Below are positions 1 to 5,668 of a stretch of 9,538 bases of DNA, one piece after another (positions within the stretch are counted from its first letter, which is position 1; each line of letters starts with the position of its first letter). Under the pieces are notes generated by a model that was not told the origin of the DNA, ran no database searches, and saw only the letters and a program-made list of their open reading frames with translations. The DNA lies in NCBI GenBank assembly GCA_029934875.1, contig JAOZLK010000131.1, positions 1-9,538 on the forward strand, written 5' to 3'. The stretch is from Bacteroidales bacterium. GTDB taxonomy: Bacteria; Bacteroidota; Bacteroidia; Bacteroidales; GCA-2748055. A program made the position numbers and the translations under genes.

Positions 1-556
1 TCTGCGAATGGGGTAGCATAATTGTTTCGCTCCCCTGCCTGAGTGAGAGATCAAGCAAATACTGTGCAATTTTCCCTTTAATTGTTGTAAAAGAAAGGAA
101 TCTGATCTTTCCCGAAAGGAATTGACCACGGCTGGATACTGCATGGAGGAAATTCTCCAATACACGTCCGTTACCCTGCATCATGTGCAGGAAGGAATCC
201 CTGGGAATGGAGAGAATTTTTGCCTCTTCATTGGCAATAATATTTACCGGGTACCTGTTTTGACTCCCAAAGAGAAAGGCAGCTGCCAGGGGACGCGGGG
301 CTTGGATATCCTCAATTTTTATCACCTTCCCTGCAAAATCAACCATCTCGCCTTTTACACTTCCTTCGATCACAATGCGCTGAAAAAGCACTTCATCCCC
401 GGCCTGGACCACCATCTCTCCCCTGGCAAATTCATTGATCCGGAATGATGAATTTTTAAACAAGCTCTCCATCTCCATTCTGGTAATTCCTTTAAAAACA
501 GGGCATTGCGTCAACAGGGAAAGGACCGGTTCTGAAAGATGCCGGTTTTGTGTCAT
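1..556 (-). CDS. Crp/Fnr family transcriptional regulator (partial, C-terminus beyond left edge)
   Basis: The minus strand is open from an ATG at 556-554 to the window edge, giving 185 codons with no stop. The protein begins MTQNRHLSEPVLSLL and looks like a Bacteroidota Crp/Fnr regulator. Residues about 15-125 read as a cyclic-nucleotide-binding-type beta roll: F21-K-G-I, then G46, G53-D54 and an IVIEGSVKGEM strand pair. Next comes the I81-E-D-I-Q-A-P-R-P-L-A-A-A-F-L-F-G motif I associate with this phylum's members. A dimerisation helix follows at about 125-158. The DNA-binding domain is only begun (TIKGKIAQYLLDLSLRQG), so the recognition helix lies outside the window. No Cys cluster of Fnr type is visible at the N-terminus, so an Fnr-like iron-sulfur sensor is unlikely. 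The start lies 2 bases past the stop of the DUF2490 gene, so it is probably the last gene, or a late gene, of that operon. The ligand is unknown. Confidence 0.85.
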   Translation of the reverse strand, partial: MTQNRHLSEPVLSLLTQCPVFKGITRMEMESLFKNSSFRINEFARGEMVVQAGDEVLFQRIVIEGSVKGEMVDFAGKVIKIEDIQAPRPLAAAFLFGSQNRYPVNIIANEEAKILSIPRDSFLHMMQGNGRVLENFLHAVSSRGQFLSGKIRFLSFTTIKGKIAQYLLDLSLRQGSETIMLPHSQ

Positions 557-558
557 CA

Positions 559-1257
559 CTATAAGTTGTAGGAGTAAGAAAATACGAAGATGTGCGACTG
601 CTGGGGATTAAGCCTGTTGAATTCATCCTCGAGGATGTAGCGGAGCCCCACCTCAGACCTGATATTCAGCCTGTAAGAACCTCCTGCGGCATAGCGCATT
701 TTCTTGAAAAAACGCCCGTTGTAATTATTTATCAGGCCCCAGGGTTCCAGGGAGGCAAAAACATCAAAGCGGGTCCCGAAAATATGATAGGCAGCCTTGG
801 CCCTGTACCTGTTCACAAAGGCATTCTCGCTGAAGCTGGTAATATAGAAAAACTCCTCGAAACCATACTGGAATCTTACCCGAAGGGAGAAATCCACACC
901 CCATTCAGTGTACTTAGCGCTTGCATCGGCATGTATCCTGTATGCGGGATGCAGGTCACCATCTTTATCGGCGGCGCTAAGTAAGCGTAAACCTCCGCCA
1001 ACACTCAGGTAATACAAGGGATCATAGGAAGCAGACAGGGTTAACTGGGTGCGGTCGTAGCGGGTGCTGTTGTCGTAGAAACGCTGCTCAAACTCACCCG
1101 ATAGATCAATCCCGTTCTTCAGGCTTTTCTCCACCTCGGCCTCAAACCATGTTTGAAAATCCTTCTGCTGACCATAAAGCGTTCCAACTGAACCCGCAAG
1201 CAGAAGGGTCATTATAAAAAATATATTCCTGACTACCCTAGTCATCATCCCCATCAT
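559..1257 (-). CDS. DUF2490 family outer-membrane beta-barrel protein
   Basis: This 232-residue protein has an N-terminal signal peptide: hydrophobic residues about 11-28, with likely cleavage after LYGQ near residue 30. A DUF2490-type start follows (DFQTWFEAEVEKSLKNGIDL, from about residue 33), then E-F-E-Q-R-F-Y-D-N. The rest alternates amphipathic beta strands rich in Tyr, Phe and Arg, and the protein ends in Y-S-Y-N-L. This is the appearance of a small outer-membrane barrel, and family members are usually of similar length. The function of DUF2490 proteins is not established. Four Met codons (residues 1, 2, 4, 5) could start it. The first overlaps the DUF4956 gene by 20 bases, which suggests translational coupling. 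As the only barrel in the operon, it could give a polymer or its processing proteins a route through the outer membrane; that is inference. Confidence 0.82.
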   Translation of the reverse strand: MMGMMTRVVRNIFFIMTLLLAGSVGTLYGQQKDFQTWFEAEVEKSLKNGIDLSGEFEQRFYDNSTRYDRTQLTLSASYDPLYYLSVGGGLRLLSAADKDGDLHPAYRIHADASAKYTEWGVDFSLRVRFQYGFEEFFYITSFSENAFVNRYRAKAAYHIFGTRFDVFASLEPWGLINNYNGRFFKKMRYAAGGSYRLNIRSEVGLRYILEDEFNRLNPQQSHIFVFSYSYNL

Positions 1258-1906
1258 CCACCATCATGGATTCTTCCATATCATCGTTACTGGTCCAGTT
1301 CTCACTTTCAAAATAATAGATAATAACCCTTGCTGAATCTCTCAGGTAATCAATACGCCCGATCTCCACCCGGGTAATATTAATCCCGGTGCGCTGCTCC
1401 AGGTCCTTGATCAATTCTGCCCGGTTTTCCGGTTTAATCAACTCAACATTCTCATAGTTTATCACCTTTTTGGTCTCATGCTTGAGAAGAAAGACCTTTT
1501 CAAGCAGGTAGGTTACCGTCAGGACCGCAATATTTGTGAATACCAGCTCCGCATAACTCACCTTACTGTTAGCCAGGGCATTAATCACAGATATTCCAAT
1601 TACCAGGAAGAGATAGGACATTTCCCTGATGGGAATCTGACGGGTACGATACCTGATGATTCCGAAAATAGCGAATAATCCGAGTGCAAAGCCCAGCTCA
1701 ATCTTAATATTCTCCAGGAGGAAAACCATGAAAAAGACCACTATACTGATGAGTATATAGGTAAAGAGGTAGTCTTTTCGGGGGGTGATCCGGTAATAGA
1801 GATACCTCACAAGAATTATAACAACCGTTAAATTCCAGACAGTCCTGAGTATTAGATCGATGAAGTCTTCCCAGTTAACTAATTCAATATTTAAAAATTC
1901 TGGCAT
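1238..1906 (-). CDS. DUF4956 multi-pass inner-membrane protein
   Basis: This 222-residue protein has about four or five membrane segments (roughly residues 15-36, 46-65, 70-85, 97-115 and 119-140). A cytoplasmic alpha/beta domain follows (about 150-200), then an acidic tail rich in Asp, Glu and Met (about 207-222). The diagnostic stretch is residues 72-104: a Gly/Phe-rich segment, then F81-G-I-I-R-Y-R-T and I91-P-I-R-E-M-S-Y-L-F, the DUF4956 signature. In many bacteria DUF4956 genes lie beside VTC-domain genes. Here the start is 3 bases after the stop of a VTC gene, which supports the same partnership. In yeast, VTC polymerase works with transmembrane subunits that translocate the growing chain; DUF4956 could play that part, but this is an analogy, not homology I can show. 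The coding end overlaps the next gene by 20 bases. Confidence 0.85.
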   Translation of the reverse strand: MPEFLNIELVNWEDFIDLILRTVWNLTVVIILVRYLYYRITPRKDYLFTYILISIVVFFMVFLLENIKIELGFALGLFAIFGIIRYRTRQIPIREMSYLFLVIGISVINALANSKVSYAELVFTNIAVLTVTYLLEKVFLLKHETKKVINYENVELIKPENRAELIKDLEQRTGINITRVEIGRIDYLRDSARVIIYYFESENWTSNDDMEESMMVDDGDDD

Positions 1907-1909
1907 GGA

Positions 1910-2698
1910 TTAAATGTTTTGGGATTGTATGTGATGTTGATTGATTTTACGCACCAGGCGTAATTTCTGCTTAAATAAGTTTTGTTTGAGCTCTGGATTT
2001 AACATGGCCATTCCAATGCAGTATTTACTGATGCGCCGGGCAGGGATCCTCGAACTTCGCAGGGCAGCATGAAAGCTGGATCCGGCAAGGTGAGTCCCAT
2101 ATTTAATCTCGGCAATGGCCACTCCCGGAACCTCCATGCTGTTTTCAGAAATTGACGAGTTGAAAAAGAGCCCGTAGTCGAGGGTGACTCTCTCAGTCTG
2201 GTTCTCATTTACCAGGGTAACCCTTTTGAAACTATTTTCAAGAACAGGAACAATGTGATCGAATTTGTAAGGTGTAAACTCGGCAAGGAACTCCTCTTCG
2301 GTGCTCCTGATGGCAACATCACCGTTTCCGGTTTGTATCCTGTTTTTTATGGTCACACCCTTTCCGTTCTTCTTTTTCACCTCAAGAAACATGTCGTTTG
2401 ATGTGCCATATTTGCGAAACCTTATTTTGTGTCGGTTCACCAGGCCGCGATGATGCATATGATACATTGCCAGTTCGGGCGTGTCGTAATAGTAGGTCTG
2501 GTATTCCTGGGCACGAACATCGTTAATCTCAAGTACCCGGTATTGATCGGAAATCTTTTCCAGTAAGATTGGAAGAAGTCCCACATCGAAAACATACTTG
2601 CTATCCTTCCGCCGCATAAGACTGGCCTTCAGAACCTCCTCAAGAGAGATCCCCCTCATTCCCGCCAGTATCGCCCCTATATTACTTACTGTACTCAT
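1910..2698 (-). CDS. VTC domain protein, polyphosphate polymerase-like (CYTH/TTM fold)
   Basis: This soluble 262-residue protein matches the VTC catalytic tunnel domain, which in yeast Vtc4 makes polyphosphate from ATP. Visible family elements, in order, are basic R29-R-K-D-S-K-Y, Y69-Y-Y-D-T, R89-H-K-I-R-F-R-K-Y-G, E106-V-K-K-K with K118 and R120, a strand ending L173-D-Y-G-L, A196-E-I-K-Y, and R221-R-I-S-K-Y-C. These supply the Arg/Lys lining and the Glu residues expected for phosphate and metal binding, so the enzyme looks intact. No signal peptide or membrane segment is seen, so it should act in the cytoplasm, probably on the DUF4956 protein encoded 3 bases downstream. The ATG at 2698 overlaps the preceding gene by 17 bases and has a purine run (AAGAAGAAGG) upstream; Met14 (2659) is an alternative start. 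Product and substrate are inferred from the family; other TTM activities remain possible. Confidence 0.83.
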   Translation of the reverse strand: MSTVSNIGAILAGMRGISLEEVLKASLMRRKDSKYVFDVGLLPILLEKISDQYRVLEINDVRAQEYQTYYYDTPELAMYHMHHRGLVNRHKIRFRKYGTSNDMFLEVKKKNGKGVTIKNRIQTGNGDVAIRSTEEEFLAEFTPYKFDHIVPVLENSFKRVTLVNENQTERVTLDYGLFFNSSISENSMEVPGVAIAEIKYGTHLAGSSFHAALRSSRIPARRISKYCIGMAMLNPELKQNLFKQKLRLVRKINQHHIQSQNI

Positions 2699-3104
2699 AA
2701 ACGTACACCTTCTTCTTATAGAGTTTGTCCCTTTCGTTGAAATATTGCTTCTCGACCCTGAAACCCTCCTCGAAAATGTACTTTTCGGTTCTGGTCACTT
2801 TTCCCCTGGCATTCAGGAACACTTCCTCAATAAGGTTCCGGTCCTCATCATAGCTGTATTTTTCCCAACGGGTCACCTCTCCGCGTTTATTGAATTCCTG
2901 GAGTTCAATCACCTCGCCATCCTCATTGAATTTCTCAATGGACTCCACCTGTGGCTCATCCAGACCTTCTTCAATAAAGTATTCATTCACTGTTAAAGAG
3001 ACAATGCCTGCGTCCCTGATATCCTTCCTGTCCTGTCCGTTCAGTGCAGCTGCAAGGCCCACCATCAGACAGATCATCAAAGTGTATTTGGCTGTTCTAA
3101 TCAT
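2682..3104 (-). CDS. Small exported protein with degenerate YD/FN-type repeats
   Basis: I do not recognise a named family. The 140-residue protein starts with a clear signal peptide (MIRTAKYTLMICLMVGLAAA) and probable cleavage near LNGQ, residues 21-24. The mature part is highly charged and built of short repeated units with the pattern aromatic-Asn-x-x-Gly-x-Val followed by a Glu-Lys-Tyr strand: KFNEDGEVIEL (58-68), EFNKRGEVTRWEKY (70-83), VFLNARGKVTRTEKY (95-109) and QYFNERDKLYKKKVY (120-134). This resembles the beta-hairpin repeats of YwqK/MORN-like or YD-repeat proteins and suggests a small extended beta sheet in the periplasm or outside the cell. It lies between the lipoprotein gene (2-base gap) and the VTC gene (17-base overlap), so it is very likely made with them. 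A role as a periplasmic partner of the export system is inference. Confidence 0.75.
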   Translation of the reverse strand: MIRTAKYTLMICLMVGLAAALNGQDRKDIRDAGIVSLTVNEYFIEEGLDEPQVESIEKFNEDGEVIELQEFNKRGEVTRWEKYSYDEDRNLIEEVFLNARGKVTRTEKYIFEEGFRVEKQYFNERDKLYKKKVYVYEYSK

Positions 3105-3106
3105 AT

Positions 3107-3874
3107 CTAAATTTCCTCAATTGTGATTTCTCCCAGATCGACAAGCTGGTCAATTTCCGTAATGCTTGCTTCAAACTCCAGAACCACATGTTCTGTTACC
3201 TTGGTAACGTCTTCTGAATAGAGAAATATCCTGTATTCTCCGGGGATCAGGTTTCTGAACTCAAAACGACCGTCATCCTGAGTCCTTACCCTTTCGTCGT
3301 AGAAGGTATGATCACCATATGTGAGATAAACCTCATGTTCATGTGCAAAGTCTATATATTCCACCACCAGGTTGGGCCAGCGTGAGTCGTTGTCATACTT
3401 GATCTTTTTCACTACTCCGGAAATTACAGCAGCACCATCATCAAAGTCTAGTCTTGTGTTCTTCTGAAGCTCACCCAGATTAACTTTCTCCCCATCCCCC
3501 AGGCTTACCTCGATCGTGTTCCATTCATCCTCATAAACGGTGGATGTGTCTTGTGACCGGTAGTAGACTTGGTAGGTTCCCGGATAGAGATAATCAAATC
3601 TGAAATCGCCCGAGGTGCCAGTATTGACGCGATCACCCGGTGCTTTGTCGCTCCCGAAGAGAACGAATACCTCCTCGTCGACAGCCGGGACAATTCCAAT
3701 CAGTTCACTGTAATCATCATTATAAAGCTGTTCGACAATAACACCGGCGATGGATCCGGTACCTCCCAGACCTTCACTTTTATCACAGGAAACAGTCAGC
3801 AGCCCCACAAGGGTCAGCATAAGGAAAATATGCCATTCAATCTTTCGAAATATTCTTTTCACTCTTTTATACAT
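3107..3874 (-). CDS. Lipoprotein with two tandem Ig-like / carboxypeptidase-regulatory-like domains
   Basis: This 255-residue protein has a basic N-region (residues 1-11), a hydrophobic core (about 16-28) and a lipobox-like LTVSC with Cys30 as the predicted lipidated residue. The Thr at -3 is less usual than Leu. The following D-K-S-E is acidic and loosely like Bacteroidota surface-export signals. Two related beta-sandwich domains follow, about residues 40-115 and 148-250. Each has a G-x-V opening strand, a YND/YDND segment, a V-F-L or V-Y-L strand, then a threonine-turn-G-x-F-x-F unit and a P-G-x-Y motif (YPGTYQVYY near 96; IPGEYRIFLYS near 213), ending in an L-G-E-[LI] strand. This is the pattern of SdrD-B/CarboxypepD_reg domains, often structural or ligand-binding at the surface. 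It is the first gene of the operon, 34 bases or so downstream of a probable start of transcription. The function is unknown. Confidence 0.8.
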   Translation of the reverse strand: MYKRVKRIFRKIEWHIFLMLTLVGLLTVSCDKSEGLGGTGSIAGVIVEQLYNDDYSELIGIVPAVDEEVFVLFGSDKAPGDRVNTGTSGDFRFDYLYPGTYQVYYRSQDTSTVYEDEWNTIEVSLGDGEKVNLGELQKNTRLDFDDGAAVISGVVKKIKYDNDSRWPNLVVEYIDFAHEHEVYLTYGDHTFYDERVRTQDDGRFEFRNLIPGEYRIFLYSEDVTKVTEHVVLEFEASITEIDQLVDLGEITIEEI

Positions 3875-3914
3875 TAAATCAACCTTTTCTTAATGATTCC
3901 TTCAAATTTGGGTG

Positions 3915-3922
3915 CAAAAATA
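3915..3922 (-). promoter_or_regulatory. Probable -7 promoter box of the minus-strand operon
   Basis: Read on the minus strand this is TATTTTTG followed by CACC, a full match to the Bacteroidota -7 consensus TAnnTTTG. It would place the start of transcription near 3908 and give a leader of about 34 bases to the ATG at 3874. A purine-rich AAGAAAAGG lies about 8 bases before that ATG. I do not see a good -33 TTG/TTTG at the usual distance, so the promoter may be weak or activator-dependent. Confidence 0.5.
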
Positions 3923-4032
3923 GTAAAAATCCCCGTCTATGTCCTACCCTTCACTAATGGTTTATCAAAGCTTTCAAAAAAACGCATCGCGAAGGGCTTT
4001 GGATTCGTCGTCTCGACATATACGGCAATGTT

Positions 4033-4046
4033 GTAACAAATGTTAC
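4033..4046. promoter_or_regulatory. Candidate Crp/Fnr-type operator upstream of the nrf operon
   Basis: The sequence GTAACA-AA-TGTTAC is a perfect 14-base inverted repeat, equivalent to GTAAC-N4-GTTAC, the spacing and symmetry typical of Crp/Fnr-family binding sites. A further TGTTACC copy at 4052-4058 repeats the right half-site one helical turn (11 bases) downstream. With the probable start of transcription near 4084, the centre lies at about -44, close to the class II activator position. The likely binder is a Crp/Fnr protein, possibly the one encoded at 1-556; that assignment is inference. Confidence 0.5.
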
Positions 4047-4050
4047 CGAA

Positions 4051-4077
4051 TTGTTACCCTACTTGTGCCCATCTTTG
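4051..4077 (+). promoter_or_regulatory. Probable promoter of the ferredoxin-nrfHA operon
   Basis: CATCTTTG at 4070-4077 matches the Bacteroidota -7 element TAnnTTTG except for its first base. A TTG at 4051-4053 sits where the -33 element is expected if transcription starts near 4084. The leader to the ATG at 4136 would be about 52 bases. The imperfect -7 box agrees with a promoter that needs an activator bound at the palindrome just upstream. It has not been compared with mapped start sites. Confidence 0.42.
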
Positions 4078-4135
4078 TGTCAGTTTAATATTGACCAGGC
4101 AAAATTAAAATAGTTTAAAACAAAAAGGCAAAGAT

Positions 4136-5059
4136 ATGATACGAGAAATGGTAAAAATTGACGAGGATTTATGTGACGGATGCGAACAGTGTATTCCCAA
4201 TTGCCATGAAGGCGCCCTGCAGATGATTGACGGCAAGGCCAGGCTCGTAAGCGATTTAATGTGCGACGGGCTGGGAGCCTGCCTGGGACATTGCCCACAG
4301 GGTGCCATTACCATCGAAAAGAGGGAAGCTGAGCCCTACAATGAAACCAAGGTAATGGAGATTATGGTAGAAAAAGGAGCCAATACAGTAGTGGCCCACC
4401 TTTCCCACCTGAAGGAGCACAACGAAATGGAATACCTGGGTGAAGGTGTCAGGTATCTTAAAAAACACGAGGATGAACTGGATTTCGAAGTGAGAGAGGT
4501 TTTAAGCAGGGTTCACAACTCGCACGTGGAGGAGGAGCAACTTGCCTGTGGCTGTGCCGGATCAGAGGCGCGCAGTTTTGCACCACAGTCAGCTGCACCT
4601 CAGTCAGCTGCCGCTCAGCCAGTGGCTATGGCCCCGGTATCCATGGCGGCAGCTACGGGCACAGGCGGTAGCCAACCATCAGAATTGAGGCAATGGCCCG
4701 TACAGATGCACCTGATCAATCCCGCTGCTTCCTATTTCCAGCAAACCGACCTGGTACTTGCAGCCGATTGCGTTGCCTTCTCCCTGGGAGATTTCCACTC
4801 CAAATGGTTGAAGGGAAAAACCCTTGCCATCGCCTGCCCCAAACTGGATGACGGTCAGGATTCTTACATTTCAAAGATTAAATCAATGATTGATGACGCA
4901 AAAATCAATACCTTAACGGTGATGATGATGCAGGTTCCCTGCTGTGGAGGATTGCTACAACTTGTAAAAGCAGCCACCAGCCAGGCAGAAAGAAAAGTGC
5001 CCGTTAAAGCGGTCATCGTGGGAGTTGAAGGAGAGATTCTGCAGGAAGATTGGGTTTAA
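4136..5059 (+). CDS. Ferredoxin-domain iron-sulfur protein with degenerate second cluster
   Basis: This cytoplasmic 307-residue protein has an N-terminal two-cluster ferredoxin domain. Cluster 1 is complete (C13-x2-C16-x2-C19-x3-C23). In the second (C43-x5-C49-x3-C53-P) Leu46 replaces the expected Cys, which suggests a three-Cys cluster, for example [3Fe-4S], or a non-Cys ligand. An acidic region (61-70, REAEPYNE) follows, then a helical region and a C-G-C-A-G motif near residue 141. An Ala/Pro/Ser/Gln-rich linker (about 148-190) leads into a C-terminal alpha/beta domain (about 195-307) with A-C-P-K-L-D-D and P-C-C-G-G-L, two more possible metal or thiol sites. I recognise this architecture from iron-sulfur proteins of anaerobes, but know no assigned function. 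It is first in the nrf operon, 11 bases before nrfH, so electron supply to, or redox sensing for, nitrite reduction is likely. Met5 is an alternative start. Confidence 0.83.
   Translation: MIREMVKIDEDLCDGCEQCIPNCHEGALQMIDGKARLVSDLMCDGLGACLGHCPQGAITIEKREAEPYNETKVMEIMVEKGANTVVAHLSHLKEHNEMEYLGEGVRYLKKHEDELDFEVREVLSRVHNSHVEEEQLACGCAGSEARSFAPQSAAPQSAAAQPVAMAPVSMAAATGTGGSQPSELRQWPVQMHLINPAASYFQQTDLVLAADCVAFSLGDFHSKWLKGKTLAIACPKLDDGQDSYISKIKSMIDDAKINTLTVMMMQVPCCGGLLQLVKAATSQAERKVPVKAVIVGVEGEILQEDWV
4582..4626 (+). repeat. Short 15-base tandem repeat in the linker of the ferredoxin-domain gene
   Basis: CAGTCAGCTGC occurs at 4586-4596 and again at 4601-4611, a period of 15 bases that encodes PQSAA twice. 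A third, diverged unit (CTCAGCCAGTG) follows. It lies within the flexible Ala/Pro/Gln/Ser-rich linker between the ferredoxin domain and the C-terminal domain, where a change in copy number would be tolerated because it keeps the reading frame. Confidence 0.55.
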
Positions 5060-5070
5060 TTAAATAATAC

Positions 5071-5652
5071 ATGAGCGGAATTTTCACCAAACTCGCCCCT
5101 CCACCCCGGTGGAGAGTTCCTGTAATTATTATTTCCGGCATGCTCTGTGGATTGCTGTTTTACCTCTTACATATCTCCAGGGCCGCTTCCTACCTTTCAG
5201 ATGATCCCTCAACCTGTATGAATTGTCATATTATGGCTCCGCAGTTTGCCACCTGGATGCACAGTTCTCACAGGGAAAACGCCAACTGTAATGACTGTCA
5301 TGTACCACACCAGAATGCAGCCATCAAATACTGGTTCAAGGCCAAGGACGGGATGAGGCACGCAACTGTCTTTACCCTCCGGAATGAACCCCAGGTAATT
5401 ATGATCAGGAAGGAAGGACAGGAGGTTGTACAGGAGAATTGCATCCGCTGTCACGCTAAGCTGCTTACCGATGATAAAGTGTTGAACTATACCGCCTCCA
5501 CTCACCATGCCAGAATGGAGAGGCCTTGCTGGGAATGCCACAGGGAGGTCCCTCACGGCAGGGTTAACAGTCTTTCAAGCGTACCCTATGCAAGGGTCCC
5601 GGTACAGGGCAGCCCAATACCCGGATGGATGAAACTTACTAGAAAACCTTAA
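5071..5652 (+). CDS. nrfH: Cytochrome c nitrite reductase small subunit NrfH
   Basis: NrfH is the membrane-anchored tetraheme menaquinol dehydrogenase that passes electrons to NrfA in nitrite ammonification. The 193-residue protein has one N-terminal membrane anchor (about residues 16-35) and four c-type heme motifs: C49-MN-C52-H53, C73-ND-C76-H77, C124-IR-C127-H128 and C153-WE-C156-H157. The first is followed by I-M (CxxCHxM), the arrangement in which Met (here M55) ligates heme 1 in NrfH. K86 and D93 have the same seven-residue spacing as the Lys/Asp pair described at the quinol site of the Desulfovibrio protein, and H145/H146 are candidate distal heme ligands. The length is normal. It starts 11 bases after the ferredoxin-domain gene, with no clear Shine-Dalgarno, and ends 16 bases before nrfA. 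The hemes face the periplasm. Confidence 0.95.
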   Translation: MSGIFTKLAPPPRWRVPVIIISGMLCGLLFYLLHISRAASYLSDDPSTCMNCHIMAPQFATWMHSSHRENANCNDCHVPHQNAAIKYWFKAKDGMRHATVFTLRNEPQVIMIRKEGQEVVQENCIRCHAKLLTDDKVLNYTASTHHARMERPCWECHREVPHGRVNSLSSVPYARVPVQGSPIPGWMKLTRKP

Positions 5653-5668
5653 CCTTAAGCTCCTTAAT

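Larger units (their letters stand above)
3875..4135. other. Divergent intergenic region (261 bases)
   Basis: This is the only sizeable non-coding gap between the two opposed operons. It is AT-rich near the lipoprotein start and contains the minus-strand -7 box, then about 90 bases (roughly 3940-4030) in which I see nothing interpretable. The palindrome and probable promoter of the nrf operon follow. No rho-independent terminator, small ORF with family character or riboswitch fold was recognised. Confidence 0.7.

Noticed and set aside
122..448. Plus-strand 108-codon open frame at the left edge
   Set aside because: It lies opposite the Crp/Fnr gene, whose minus-strand translation is clearly family-like; the plus-strand product has no recognisable features.
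592..984. Plus-strand 130-codon frame
   Set aside because: Antisense shadow of the DUF2490 gene; no domain or signal pattern.
2598..2996. Plus-strand 132-codon hydrophobic frame
   Set aside because: Antisense to the Glu/Lys-rich repeat protein and the VTC start; its Leu/Ile richness is the complement of Glu/Lys/Asn codons, not a real membrane protein.
3961..4030. Possible hairpins around AAAGCTTT and CGAAGGGCTTTGGATTCG in the divergent region
   Set aside because: Pairing is short or interrupted and no RNA family or terminator pattern is matched.
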